DNA of 64,000 nucleotides from Maratus speciosus (lineage: Eukaryota > Arthropoda > Arachnida > Araneae > Salticidae), in contig OZ010796.1 in NCBI GenBank assembly GCA_963932465.1, positions 73,287,974 through 73,351,973 on the forward strand, given 5' to 3'. The notes beneath the pieces were generated by a model. It was not told the DNA's origin. It did not search any database and saw only the letters and a list, made by a program, of their open reading frames with translations. Numbering within the stretch: the stretch's first letter is position 1; the number at the start of each line of letters is the position of its first letter. Made by a program: the position numbers and the translations under genes. Positions 11,446 through 23,952 of the stretch are shown here, in pieces.

Positions 11446-12334
11446 CAGATAAGCTGAGAAATAGTAATTCCAAAACGTAGCGAATCAACAGGCCGTACGT
11501 AACGACTATCTCTCACCCCTTACATCCATTTATGAGGGCCATAGACAATGTTAGCGGCCCAGAAGTAAGCTACTACAGACCTTTGAGTCAAATAATAAGG
11601 TTTTTTCACTTTTAAAATTATTAATTTTAAGATGTAATTTTCATAATAATTCATATTATATTTAAATTTATCTTTAAAAAAGATCTCGGTCAGATAAAAA
11701 AAAAAAAGAAAGAAATGATTTTTGTTTTTCATCCGGAAAAGATGTACTTTCTACTCGAACTCTTATTTCCTTCAACCAATCAGATGGGGACTTATTCCTA
11801 TAAACGTCATTCTTCTTAAAAATGCGATGCAGATGAGCGAAATTTTGAAGGCTCTAAATTTATTTAAAAAGTTAAATGGTTTTTCAGTCTTTTTAGGGTC
11901 TCCTATAAGCGTAGGGGAAATGCAAATATTGCAAATCTTCTTTTAAAATACCTGTGATGAATGTAATTAACCAATCATCACATACTAATTATCCAACAAT
12001 TAATAATCAAAATTTTCCTTTTAATAATATATTTAACTAAAATTTCTTTCCCTTTTTAAAATATATATCTCCTTATCTCATTTACAGTTTATAAATATCT
12101 TTCTTTTTAATGTTTACCAAATTTTCAGCTGTTAAGAAAAAAAAAAAATGTTCTCATCCTAGAGCCATTAACAATGAAATAGCACACTTTTCTCTTGTTA
12201 ACAAATAAATAAAAGTATATTCCTTGATTATATGTTTTTTTCTTCCCCCAGCAGTAATCTAAATTATCTTAACCAGTTATTGACTCATTCGCTGACATGC
12301 AGAGTGCACTCACTGAAACAATAATAAATAAAAA
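11446..12334. other. AT-rich sequence without a recognised gene
   Basis: Short open frames at 11520-11946 have no recognisable domain and low-complexity composition. I see nothing else. Confidence 0.4.
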
Positions 12335-12934
12335 AGAAAAGTATCGAGTTAAACTGATGGCATTGAGCTCACAGTCTATTCATACTAATTGTATTTTATA
12401 CTCTTACTTCAAAGAATGCCTTTCGAAAAATAAAGTAAGGAGGAATCAGCCCCGTCACATCTCTATACTTAAACAATAAGCCTCCAAAATCTCATCAGGG
12501 AAGCGCTTTATCAGAATAAACTGGTTACCAAATTTGAAGCAAATCAGATTGAAAAACCCATCTATCTAAATTAAGGGGGGTCAGCCCCTGTTCCTCCCTT
12601 TATACTTAAACAATGAACCTCCAAATTTAATCAGGGAAGCGTCTTATCGGAATTAACCGGTATACCAAAATTGAAGCAAATCTGATAATTCTGCATGAAA
12701 AAACCATTTATTTAAGTGCGGGGGGATGTAATAGCCCCCGTACCCCGTCCTTTATGCTTAACCAATGAACCCCCAAAACTAATCAGGGAAGCGCCTTATG
12801 AGAATGAACCAAGAAAAAAATTTGAAGCAAATCGGATACTTCTATCGAGAGTTATCGCGTTACGTATGTACGTACATACATACAAACAGAAACTGCGGGC
12901 ACATTAGCTCTCAGGCTTTGATAGCCAGTGAGCT
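12335..12934 (+). mobile_element. Helentron-like non-autonomous element, copy 1
   Basis: The 5' end reads AAAAGAAAAGTATCGAGTTA, then CTGATGGCATTGAGCTCACAG. Three ~145-bp monomers follow (AGGGAAGCGYCTTAT..., ...AAATTTGAAGCAAATC). Near the 3' end are TTATCGCGTTACG, a GTAC/CATA microsatellite, and the hairpin CTCTCAGGCTTTGATAGCC followed by GTGAGCT. AGCTCACAGGCTAT occurs inverted at the two ends. This matches non-autonomous Helentrons (HINEs): subterminal inverted repeats, tandem repeats, a microsatellite and a terminal hairpin. There is no coding capacity. Copy 2 follows without a gap. Confidence 0.7.
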
Positions 12935-13708
12935 GAAAAGAAAAGAGCCCAGTTAAACTGATGGCATTGAGCTCACAGGCTATTCACACTAACTGTATAT
13001 TATGCTCTTATTTCAAATAATAATGCCCCTCGAAAAATAAACTAAGGGGGGGGGGGGAATTGCCCTCCACGTTTCCCCTCTTTATACTTAACTCAATGAC
13101 CCTCCAAATGTCATCAGGGAAGCGCCTTATCGAAATAAATCGGTATACCAAATTTGAAGCAAATCGGATAGAAAAACCCATTTATCTAAATTAAGGGGGT
13201 ATTAGCCCCCTGTTCCCCCCTTTATATTTAACCAATGAGCTTCCAAATCTAATTAGGGAAGCGCCTTATCAGAATAAACTGGTATACCAAATTTGAAGTA
13301 AATCGGATAGCAAAACCCATCTATTAAAATTAGGGAGGGTATTATCCCCTCGTTCCACCCTCCCCCCCTTTAGACTATAACAATGAACCTTCAAATATAA
13401 TCAGAGAAACTCGTTATCAAAATTAACTGGTATTATACCAAAATTTGAAGAAAATCTGATAATTCTGCATGAAAAACCCATTTATCTAAGCAAAGGGGGG
13501 GATTAGCCCCCGTTTCCCCTTTATACTTAACCAATGAACATCTAAAACTAATCAGGGAAGCGCCTTAGCAGAATGAACATAGAAAAAAAATTGAAGCAAA
13601 TCTGATATTTCTATCAAGAGTTATCGCGTTACGTACGTACATACATACATACATACAAAACCGACGGGCACATTAGATCTCAGGCTTTGAAAGCCTGTGA
13701 GCTAAAAA
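12935..13708 (+). mobile_element. Helentron-like element, copy 2, abutting copy 1 head-to-tail
   Basis: It starts AAAAGAAAAGAGCCCAG directly after the GAGCT end of copy 1. Four monomers follow (AGGGAAGCG-type landmarks near 13114, 13254, 13400 and 13553), then TTATCGCGTTACGTACG, a CATA repeat, and the terminal hairpin CTCAGGCTTTGAAAGCCTG. The direct junction fits rolling-circle transposition or insertion at the end of a resident copy. Confidence 0.7.
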
Positions 13709-14859
13709 GTGCGAAAAACGTGTAACTAGTGGGGGAAGGGACAGAAAATAAAAGAGGACATTAAAAGCTTTCCAACAATATGTTACACGAGGTGGTTTGG
13801 AAGAACCAATAAATATGCCCCCCCGGGGGACAGGTAAGTCTCAAACGGTGGGAGGGGTGACCTCAAATGTATCTTTGGTCAAGGTTTCAAAATGTGGATT
13901 TATAATAAAATAGAACGAGAAATGGGCATTTTTAAAATAGCATGCATATTTTAAACGACCCTGTAAATTAAGATTGGCGAGGAAGGGAGGGGGGGGGGGG
14001 GGCGGAAAGGATTAGAAGGGACGAACTTGAAAAATACAACATAATAAACTAGTAACCCAAATAACTAGGCTTCTAAACAAAAGTATAACGATTTAACCTA
14101 GTATTGAATTCAGGGGGTGACTCGGGGGAACATTGGAATGTCACTCCCGAAAGTTTTGAGATTTTATGATTTTAATGGACAAATGTGCATCCCCCTTACG
14201 GAACTCTAAAATCTCCCCCCCCCCCCCCATACCGACCGGAGCAGTCAAGAAATCAACCCGCCATTCAACACTGAACCTAGAAAGAAAAAAAAAGGCTCTT
14301 ATACAAAATTTTACAGCAATTCTGCCACTAAAACAGTAAAATTGGAGGAATCTATTCAACCCGAATCGTGGATCAAGAGCGATGCGATTTGAATTGAAGT
14401 AAATCAAAAAATAACAATTTCACACGCATCTAAAAATCGGCATCGAATCTGAACTGAATCAATTCGCCCGAATCTAAAGAATTGAAGTAAATCAAAAAAT
14501 AGCGATTCTGCCCGCATCTAAAGATCGCCATCGGCATCGAATCTAAACCGAATCGATTCGCCATTTCTGATCTTAATTTACGGGCAGAATCGATGCGTTA
14601 ATTTTTTCTTGCTTTCTTTTGTCTTTAGAAAAAGAAAGCGTTGGATTCGTGAAAAATTTCGACTTCCGGTTTTCGAAGGGTTTATAGTTTTAGAAGATCT
14701 TGTCTGGAATACGATTTGACTATTTTTATACATTGTCTGTCTGTCAGTCTGTCTATTTGTTTGTCTCTGACAAAAAAAATGTGGGCGGTCTATTTCAAGA
14801 ATCAATGCATGGAATCTGTTGAAACTTTAGATTCAGTTAGACTTTCATATCGATTGATG
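13709..14859. other. Repeat-like sequence with poly-G and poly-C tracts
   Basis: A G-run of about 14 lies at 13987-14001 and a C-run at 14216-14228. (GTCT)n-like sequence occurs near 14738-14765. The segment at 14360-14590 is rich in GAATCGAT and resembles 11330-11430. Open frames here lack recognisable domains. Confidence 0.4.
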
Positions 14860-15070
14860 CTGAATTACTTTTTGATGTAAATCTACCGGCAGGTGGCGCT
14901 GCTATGCTGAATTTTTCCCGATTTTCGTAATAGCTCTATCTCAAGAACGGATTTTCATCAAACTTCACATTCGTTTGACGTTGGCATAAGTTGTTGCATA
15001 TTTGATTTCGGTGTAAATCTCCCAACAGGGGGCGTTGTTATGCAGATTTTTTCAGCAATGTTGAATTCAG
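14860..15070 (+). repeat. Two ~130-bp repeats with CAGGTGGCG/CAGGGGGCG cores
   Basis: Both units contain TTTGATGTAAATCT or TCGGTGTAAATCT, then CAGGTGGCGCTGCTATGC (from about 14890) or CAGGGGGCGTTGTTATGC (from about 15026), then a TTTTTC stretch. The first core resembles an insect CTCF site. Confidence 0.55.
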
Positions 15071-15169
15071 ACACTTTTCTCCGGGAGGGATTTCTGCGGA
15101 TCCAGAGAGGGACAGTTCAGAGGGGAAGGGGATTGGACTTTTGTACATTAAGCATTATGAAATTGAAAA

Positions 15170-16110
15170 ATGTTATTGATATTCACTATTGAATGCTAAG
15201 TATTGCAAAATGTAGCGTGTAGCAGTCATAATTTCGTTACAGGGACATTCGAAAGAATTTCATTACATTACGGCCTATGGGGAAAAATCGTTTGCGGTGG
15301 TTTTTAATGATGTTTCAGAATTTCAAACACTTTGAAATTTAGTACATATCTATGAAGTGCACTACAAGATCATTGCTATAGAATACGATGAATAGCATTT
15401 ATCGATCATTTACAGGGACACTAAAAAGAATTATGTTACATTACGGTCTATGGAGGAAAATTATTTGTGGTGTATTTTGTTCATGTTACACTATTTGAAA
15501 AGTATTTAAATTGATATATATGTCCCAGGTGCTCTATAAGATGCTTAATATTGAAGATGATGTGCATAGCATTCATCTTTCATATACAGGGACACACAAA
15601 ATAAATCAGTTATATTTCTCTCTCTATGAAAAATAATTGATGGAAGTGCGTTTTCAGTTGTGGAACACATTTTTAAATTATAAAAATTGCATACTATTTA
15701 GTTTTATAAATTCTATAAATCATATACAGGACTGCACAAAATATCTAAAGTACATTTCCATTTATTGACGGAAATTGCTGACGGGAAATTTTCAACTGTT
15801 GCGTTCCATAACTGTTCAAAATTTTAGCATATTGTGAATTATATGATAAATCTATAGTTCATATACAGGGATGTATGGAATTTTCCGTTATTTTTTCGAC
15901 TTTGGTTGAAATTGTGTTTTCAAACTTATTATGTGTTTTACAAATTATTAATTAGACATTGTTTTTCACGTTATTAAGCTATGAAGTTTTATTATAGTAG
16001 TCCATATGCATTGAAAAATGTTTCATAATCTGATTAACACATGATTTTACGTTCTTCTTGATAATTTTAATGATACTTTCTTAACAGTATACAAGCTAAA
16101 GTGATAAAAC
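15170..16110 (+). repeat. Dispersed repeat built of ~140-177-bp units
   Basis: CAGGGACA-type motifs recur at 15238, 15415, 15587, 15727 and 15867, each followed by AAAANAATT and TTACATTACGG or a derivative plus TCTATGG. The tail AAAATGTTTCATAATCTG at about 16015 also occurs at 28935. The same family is seen at 28500-29120 and, reversed, at 5840-6130. There is no ORF. Confidence 0.7.
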
Positions 16111-17503
16111 TATTTTTATATTATTATAACAAATCCTAAAATTTCTTTTTCTAAAATTTAAGATACGGAACAAACATTCGACAGCTTTTATGCAAATTGC
16201 TGTGTTGTATACTCTGTTGTATCTTTATATTTATCTCTGCACAGAGGAACCCTATATAAAGAATGGGAATCATAAGATATCATGAGCAAATATCTACAAT
16301 ATGTTTTGCATTGTATCAAATCTGAATTTGGAGAATTTGTCTGGATCAGTTTTGTAACCAATTGAAATTTGCAGCCAAGTAATATATTTTACATCCTTTT
16401 GTCCTGAGATATCTACATACAACTAGAACTTTTGTCCAAATTTGGTCATAAATATAAACATTTCGCGCTTGCAAAATGTCATGTGCTCTTCATCGTAATT
16501 TTCCTCTATAAACAAAACATTTTTAATCAAATTCACATTTTCGTTAAATTTTAAATCTTGCTACCATTGCATAATGGTACAAAAGTTTATTTGACTAACT
16601 TAAATTCTACTGGCTTTGATAAAACGAAAATGGTACTTGAACTAAAATTTCAAAATTATTTATTTAGGCTTAATAAGCTAAAAACAATTCTAAAAACTGG
16701 GGAGGAACCGAAGGGTAGACAAATTAAATTGGAACGAAAAGGTAATAATCTAAACTAGTTAATCATATCAAAAATTCAGCTTAATCGTGCTTTATCATAT
16801 AACTTTTTCTCTATTACAACTGAAAAATTATAAAAAAATACAGAGTTATTGCGACATTAAATATGAAATAACAGCTGATATGTGCACATAAATCCGATAA
16901 AATGAAGTCCATATTTTGTTTGGAAGCGTCCATAATTGAGTAGTATATTTTATTCTGCTTCAAGTGACAAATTAAAGAACTATACTCAAATTGATTGATT
17001 CATTCCCAACTAAGAAGCACCAACTTTGCACTAGTCTATGGACCATGCAATTATCTTTATATCAAAACCAATAGCAGGGTACAACGCTCTAACTATTGAG
17101 CAATAACAGGCAAAAACAAATTACGCTAGGATAAACTTTTAAAAATCACCCACCGTGCGGGGCCACCAGTTTTCAGATTTAACATTAACCAAATTTATAA
17201 AATAACAGGAATTTCTTATAACATATCATAAGATTTTTGAAAAGTTGTTAAATCTAATAATGCATTTAATTCATCTACTGTAGTTTGTTGTTGTTTAATA
17301 GTACAATTATAAAATGCTAATTATTATTTTTAGTGTTTTTCAAATTGGTATATTTATTTTTTTTAGAATTGTATGTAAGCATTTTTTTGCTGTTTATGAT
17401 TTTAATCAAACATTTAATTATAGACATTCTAAATCAGATAGTATTAAATTTCCTTCTACTGCAAAGGCATTTTATACGTTTTTGATACACGTAATTATTG
17501 GAA

Positions 17504-17505
<2 letters not shown>
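16111..17505. other. AT-rich sequence without a recognised gene
   Basis: I checked both strands. Short open frames (for example 16558-16758) have no recognisable domain and no convincing splice context. Confidence 0.4.

Positions 17506-17541
<36 letters not shown>
17506..17541. repeat. (TA)n microsatellite
   Basis: Uninterrupted alternating TA of about 35 bases. Confidence 0.95.
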
Positions 17542-17543
<2 letters not shown>

Positions 17544-18345
17544 TTTTATGCCTGCTATTTATAGATAAAACTGCTTTAGTATATTTTTTTTTTAAGTTCA
17601 TAGTATCACTTATACAATATAAGACTGGATATATTTTAAAGAGATAAATAACTACTTTTTACATTAAAAATGTTTTTTCAAACAATAAGAACAGTACATA
17701 CGTAGTCATTTCATTTATTTTTATATTTCCTTCTTTTTTCTAATTCCTAGGTCAATCTTTTCCTATAAAACATACGAAATCTATTTAGCTCATATTCACA
17801 AAATAAAATATACAGGTATACGGGAATAAAAAATTTAAATTAAATATGGCTTATCATCTCGTTCCATAAATAAGCGTTGTATTAGTATCCGTTTTTCAGC
17901 AATAGCGGAAAAAAAATTCGAAATCATGATTAAGTTAAGGAATATGTTTAAAAGAAGAATATATACATATTGCAGAGAATATAACATTCTAGACTTCATG
18001 TCCATATTTAATAAAACAATGGCAAATCACAACACATAAAAGAAAAACTTACTCATTCTTATATTTAGATCAAGCTTAGAACTTATTAAAAAAATATGTC
18101 AGTTGATGAGCGTTAATTTTTATGTTGAAAAATTAAAAATATTTTAGAAGAATATAGGACTCTGCAAGATTAGATTTAAATTCAATATCAATGAATACTG
18201 AGATCTAATTATTTAAAATTTGAGTTACACATAAAAAAGACTATAATTAACATACATCACGGGAATTATTAAAATACAAAATACAACTTAATGGGTATCT
18301 TAAAAGAAAAAATAATATTAACTGCTTTCGGTTAAATACGTGCCC
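17542..18345. other. AT-rich sequence, nothing recognised
   Basis: No gene, terminal repeats or array are apparent. Confidence 0.4.
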
Positions 18346-18624
18346 TTATGGGCATTTTAAATCTATCACATATTTATAAGGCATGCAATGGAAGCAAACA
18401 CAAGGGATAAGATTGGAATAAAATATTTTAGTTTATTTCTGTCAGTAATCTAATGTAATTCATATGTAACTTTAATTGAATTCTTCCTTAAAAGTTCATT
18501 GAGTGTTACAAACCACGAATTAAATAAGCATTGCCAATAAAGTATTTTATTCCAATCTTTACCACGCTTGTATCTATTTTCATTGCATGCTCTAAGAGGT
18601 GTGATTCTTTTAAAATGCCCATAA
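18346..18624. mobile_element. 279-bp fold-back MITE
   Basis: TTATGGGCATTTTAA at 18346 is mirrored by TTAAAATGCCCATAA at 18610. Further inward, GGCATGCAATG pairs with CATTGCATGC and GATTGGAATAAAATA with TATTTTATTCCAATC. The arms are about 85 bp with a ~110-bp AT-rich loop. The target duplication is unclear. Confidence 0.75.
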
Positions 18625-18663
18625 AAGCAACATATATAAAGAATTAACTCTATAAAAAAGGAA

Positions 18664-18935
18664 CATTCACTCCTATAAAAGAGTGACTCCTACCAGGAGT
18701 GAAAAAACGCACTCCTTTAAGGAAGAGTGGATAGTCTCTCCTCCGGAAGAGTGATTATTCACCCTTGTTTAGAGTGAATACTCTCTTCCCAGGAGTGAGT
18801 ATTCACTCTTTCAGAGAGTCAACAATTCCACTTTTGCTCAGAGTGAATAGTCATTCTAAAGAGGTTGGGCATATTTTGACTCTGCGATAGAGTGACTATG
18901 AATACTCACTCCTTTTTTTTTTAGAGTGTAGTCAC
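18664..18935. repeat. Array of about ten short ACTC/GAGT hairpins
   Basis: Consecutive 18-25-base inverted repeats each have ACTC on one side and GAGT on the other. Examples are CACTCCTATAAAAGAGTG, ACTCCTACCAGGAGT, CACTCCTTTAAGGAAGAGTG, and ACTCTGCGATAGAGT. Loop sequences differ while the 5-8-base stems are kept. See findings. Confidence 0.8.
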
Positions 18936-20800
18936 ATGACTGATAAAAGTAGTAAAAATAAAACAATACATTTTCTGACATTTAATATCTTCAAAAGCAT
19001 ATACTTTAAAATCCTTTTATTTTTCTTTCATTTTTAACTTGTAATAAAATGAACTATATGCTTTAAAACTAGATACCATTATTACATGATATTCTTTAAC
19101 GAAATTGTATATAAATTGTGAAATCGATTTTTCACTCACTTCTGATGTGCTACTGTTCTAAAAATTATGTACAGCTGTGTATTTCCAATGACAAAAAAAT
19201 ATTTTCTCATTTTTCGAGCTTAATTATCAGTTAATCGCATCGATTAATTTAATGTTAATATTAATCTGGTTTTGATTCTACGTCGAGAAAACCATTTAGA
19301 AATCGTAGATATTTAAAAAAATTTCCAGGCATGATTTATCTTCCAAATCTGTTACCACGTGACTCAATAATAAATATTTGTTTGTTGAAATAACTTGCAG
19401 CAATATAAAAATGCTTTTCAATATAAAAATATAAACTGCAATATAAAAATGCTCACAAGTGAATTTTTTTTTATAACAATTCATTAGATTTTTGTACCTT
19501 CAACATATGGATTTTAGAAAGTAATGCGATATCATACAAAGAACGTGAATTTTCAAATCAAAGCCATGCTTTAAAAAAAAAATCTTTTTACTTAAATTGA
19601 ATTTAGAGGATAAAAAATATCTGTCTTTGGGAAATGTAAAGAATTAATAATTTTCCTTGATAAAAATGATATGGAAGAATAAGCGCATAAAGACAATATT
19701 TATCATTTATGTGACGTCATAGTGGTATTTACGTAGCGTAAAAGTAGTGCCGAGCTCGTTCGTTTATACATTGCATCATTGATTCAGCATAAATACGGGT
19801 AAATGCATGTGTGAATATTTTAGATTTGTTTTTCACGAAATACTGTCTGTGATAAATACATATTAGAAAATTCATATATATTTATTAATTAAAATTAACA
19901 TAAAAAAACGCAATTTACGAATAATAAAATAGCATCGAAAAAGAGAAAAATATAAAGTTCTCTAAACATCTTTAAAAGAGTACAAATTTGATTGACATTT
20001 AATTAATCTGCAAATGATAAATTGCTCACACAGAATTAAACTTTGTGGCATACGAAGCTATTGATCATATTCTTTTTGAACGTTATTTTATAAGTAAAAT
20101 GAAAAATATGTATACAATTGCATTAAAATCGAAAAAAAGGAATCACGTATAATCTATACCTGTCTGACCTATACAGACCTATTCTTTTTTAAGCCATGCA
20201 GACCTAACCTGTCTAACCTAAACAGATTATTTTTCAATGGCGTGTTCAATCTCTGTGTTATTTCTAAAAATCGACCGAAAAAGATTTTTAAGACCGAAAC
20301 TGAAACCGAAACCGAATTTCAGTCAGCTTCCTATTTTCGGCCTAAAACAAAAACGAAAATGTCAAAATTATTTCAAGTATTTAATACATAGACACATATA
20401 CATAATTATTAATTAATTATACGCGTAATTATGCGTGTGGCACAAGTTGGTTCACTGTGCCTCTGACCAAAACCTTTTATTTTCACCTAAAATAAAATTT
20501 AATTAATTCATCAACGACACAAAATTATTTTCTAATAATACGAATTTCATCTCATTAAAAAATGCTTTAGATATATGAAAGGATAAAAACCCTTGTAAAA
20601 TTCAAAATTTAAAATTAATTTCCAAAATTTAAATTAAAATCCGAAGTCTCTTTCTTCTAACTTTAAATCTCTTTCTAAAACCAGTTTTACCCCTTATAAC
20701 TTTGTTTCCCAGCAATACATCTTATTACTTTCAGATATCATTTTCGGTCGATCTTTAAGAGTAAAAATAGCTAAGTTGGAAATCTGGTAGCCATGTGTGG
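18936..20800. other. AT-rich sequence without a recognised gene
   Basis: A short run of CAGACCTA/CTGACCTA motifs lies at 20160-20215, and ACCGAAAC repeats at about 20293-20315. TGACGTCA occurs at 19712. I see no exon. Confidence 0.4.
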
Positions 20801-20806
20801 CTAGCT

Positions 20807-20855
20807 GATTCCCGGGCTGACAAACCCAGTTCTGGCATCTGAGCCCGGGAAATCA
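20807..20855. repeat. GC-rich hairpin with CCCGGGCT stem
   Basis: GATTCCCGGGCT at 20807 is mirrored by AGCCCGGGAAATC at about 20842, with a ~24-base loop. It stands out from the AT-rich surroundings. Confidence 0.5.
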
Positions 20856-20937
20856 AGCAAAAGCTAATCAACCATTTAAAGAAATGTTCCTCCCAAATTT
20901 ACAACTATGCCCTCTGCTGGAAAATATGACAAGCCCC

Positions 20938-23900
20938 CAGGGCCGGCCCAAGACAATTTTGGCGCTCGTGCGAGCATTCTCTTGGGCGCCCCCCCCCCCC
21001 CCACACACACACACATCATACCTGTTTAAAATATTTTTCCTTTTTTTCACACAATCTTTAAAATATTCGTAAATTATTCGTTCATAAACTTTTACACATG
21101 CTATTCTTAATTATTTAAGATATTATTTAAAAAGATTATAAAATATATAAACGTATCCATATTTAATCCTATTTTTGAGATTTGAATTTTATAATAAATA
21201 TCAATCTCAATATGTAACATTGTGGTCCAAAAATTAAACGCCATTCATTATGCCATGATATATGACAAAAATAACAATAATTAATTTATTGAAAGAAAAA
21301 AAATTATAAGAATAGTTATGTTTATTATTTGGAATATACTCAACAGATGAAATCTGTAACCCTGTCTTGGTATTTACTTTCAAGGAAGCACATATTAATT
21401 TTACATTTGGTGAGTCGTGAGTTTTAAAATCTTTAAAAGAAATGATTTATTGTCTTTTATACTCTTTAAAAAATTACATGATTCTGTATCAAGCAAAACA
21501 AAAACCTCATAAGGATATTCGAATTGCAAACGGATCAATTTGAAATTAAAAATGAGTACTTTAACACTGACTCCGATTGATATGGGTATGCTTTCCACAA
21601 AACTGTGTTTTTGCTACTTATATACATTGAAAATAATAATAATAGTTTTCTTTACAGATAGATAATTTCTTTTGAATATAGGTGTTTATAAAATGACTGT
21701 ACCTACATACTCTAACAATGTTTGTGTCAGTTAAATGACGCGTTTTTTTTTTTTTTGAGGGGGGGGAGGGGTGGATAGAATGTGCTTTTTAAATGTGTAT
21801 CACATACAGAAAACACGTTCTAATTGCAACAAATACATTTTACGCCTTTTAAGTAGTCAAAAAAGTGGGTAGAAATTTTACTATAATCATTTTATTCATA
21901 TATGTTGAAAATAAATTATCTATCTTTCAAATTTTTTTTTTACAATGTGCACAAGAAGTAAAAACCCATGGGTTTTCACGCAAAGTTGAAATTCAGTTTG
22001 AATCTGTGTTAAATTATGCGTTATGAATTAATTTCAAATTGACTTGGTTCTAATTTGAATATTTTCACGCAATCTCTTTTTTTAAGATCAAAAATTTAAA
22101 AATATATCGAAAATAAGAAAATCGATTTTTTTAAGGTTTAAAACTGATCGCGATCACTACGCTAAAATGTTGATTTCTGAAAAGGATTCCCTTATCATAA
22201 TAAGAATTTTTGATAAATTAGAAAAGTCATTAATCTCTCGAAAAATTCATTTGAAAAAAGAAAACAAGTCTTGTCTTTAAAATAAATAAGATATGAACAC
22301 GGATTCTGAAGAACAGTATATAGCATACATTCCGGTCAAGTAGTGATTACACACACACACACACACAAAAAGGGGAAAAAAGTCTATACAATTGTTGTTT
22401 ATCTTCAAAATATGCGAGATAATTTCGATTTAAAGCTTCCCTAAACATGGCGTAATCATGTAAAGAAAAAAATAGATTTAGAGAAACTTTTCATTTCTTC
22501 ATTTTTCGGATATAATAAAATATTTTACTAGAGAATGCATTCACACACCACACACAAGGGAAAAAAAAGTCTACAATTCTTGTTTATCTTCAAAATATGT
22601 GAGATAATTCCGATTTAAAGCCTCCTTAAATATGCGCTCCCCTCACCTACATTTAATCATTTGGATTCTCCTTTCAGGTACGTAATCACGTAAAGAAGAA
22701 AATGGGTTTAGAGAAACTTTTTCTTTCTTCATTTTTCGGATATAATAAAATATTTTACTAAAGAATGCATTCACATACCACACAAGTTCAAGTTCTGACC
22801 AGGCAGGGAGGCCTACCAAATGGTTTGAGCACAACAAGCCCTGCCTGGCTAACTATGTTTACTAAGACTTCCGTTTATTGAAAGATTTGAAAAAAGATAT
22901 CACAATATTAATTTCAGATTGCAACCCAGTTGTCTGAGCGTGCTACTATACGATACGAGGTATGAATTATATAAGAACTAAGAAAAAAATAAAAAATGGA
23001 AAGCTAGTTATTAGAAAATTGCACATACCACACATCCATATGAATTTTTACAACATTACCTCTAACAGAAAATATTTACATAATAACTATTGGTTATGAA
23101 TATTTTAAAGCACACAATACCATTAACAATATCACATACCACACACAAGGGGGAAAAAAGGTCTTCAGGTCTTGTTTATTGTTAAAATATGTGAGATAAT
23201 TTTGATTTAAAGCCTCCCTAAATATGGCGTGCCCTCTCCTCCATTTAATCATTTTGAGGATTCTGTCAGGTACGTAATCATGTAAGGTACAAAATGGGTT
23301 TGAGCTACCTATAGAAACATTTAGAGAATTTTTTCTTTCTTCATTTTTCGGTCGTAACAAAATATTTTACAAAAGAATGCATTCAGACATACACAAGGGG
23401 AGGGGGAGAATCTTTAATTTTTGTTTATAGTCAAAAAATTTGAGGTAATTTCGGTTTAAAGCTTTCCTAAATTTCGCGCCCCTCAGCAACGGCGCAATTA
23501 ATTAGTGAAAAGAATTTAGCACTCCATAAGGAAGCGGAAGAGTTGAATAGGTGGCGGTCCTTTTCCAGTTTCAAGGAAGGTAATCTAAGCCTTTAGCTTA
23601 AAGGGATTTCTTTAAAGAGCGCATCCTAACATCCTACGTTCCTCTGATATGTTCATCACAAGTTCTTTGTATTTTACTCAAATAACGAATACAGAAGTCG
23701 CTGCATGTGAAAGTTTATCGCCTTAAAGCACGAAGAAGTGTCCCCTACTCAGCAGATCTACCTAGACAGAACAAATGATTCACACCTGGTTATCGAAAAT
23801 GTAAAAAAAAAAAAAAAAAAAACCGTAGAATTAAAAAAAAAATTATCGCCGCTCTTTACTCCTACCGCCGGTTGGCGCCCCCCGCGACTAGGCGCCCCGT

Positions 23901-23938
23901 GCGGTGGCACACTTCGCACACCCCTTCGGCCGGCCCTG
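20938..23938. mobile_element. 3.0-kb non-autonomous hAT-type element with perfect 8-bp target duplication
   Basis: CAAGCCCC at 20930-20937 is repeated exactly at 23939-23946. Termini are CAGGGCCGGCC on the left and GGCCGGCCCTG on the right. An 8-bp duplication with CAGGG-type inverted ends is diagnostic of hAT. No transposase with the expected domains is visible, so it is a non-autonomous derivative or one with captured sequence. The interior has direct repeats (22340-23460). Confidence 0.9.
22340..23460 (-). repeat. Internal direct repeats of the hAT element
   Basis: A ~200-300-bp unit (CACACACAAGGGGAAAAAA, TTGTTTATCTTCAAAATATG, GATTTAAAGCCTCCCTAAA, TTCTTCATTTTTCGG, and ATATTTTAC) recurs near 22345, 22548, 23135 and 23385. 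A perfect 10-bp-stem hairpin CCAGGCAGGG/CCCTGCCTGG lies at 22799-22848 between units. Confidence 0.75.
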
Positions 23939-23952
23939 CAAGCCCCAAGATA

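Noticed and set aside
11308..14570. Single 3.2-kb hAT element joining the two GAATCGAT-rich zones
   Set aside because: No matching 8-bp duplication was found and the right end deviates strongly; I kept only a weak note.
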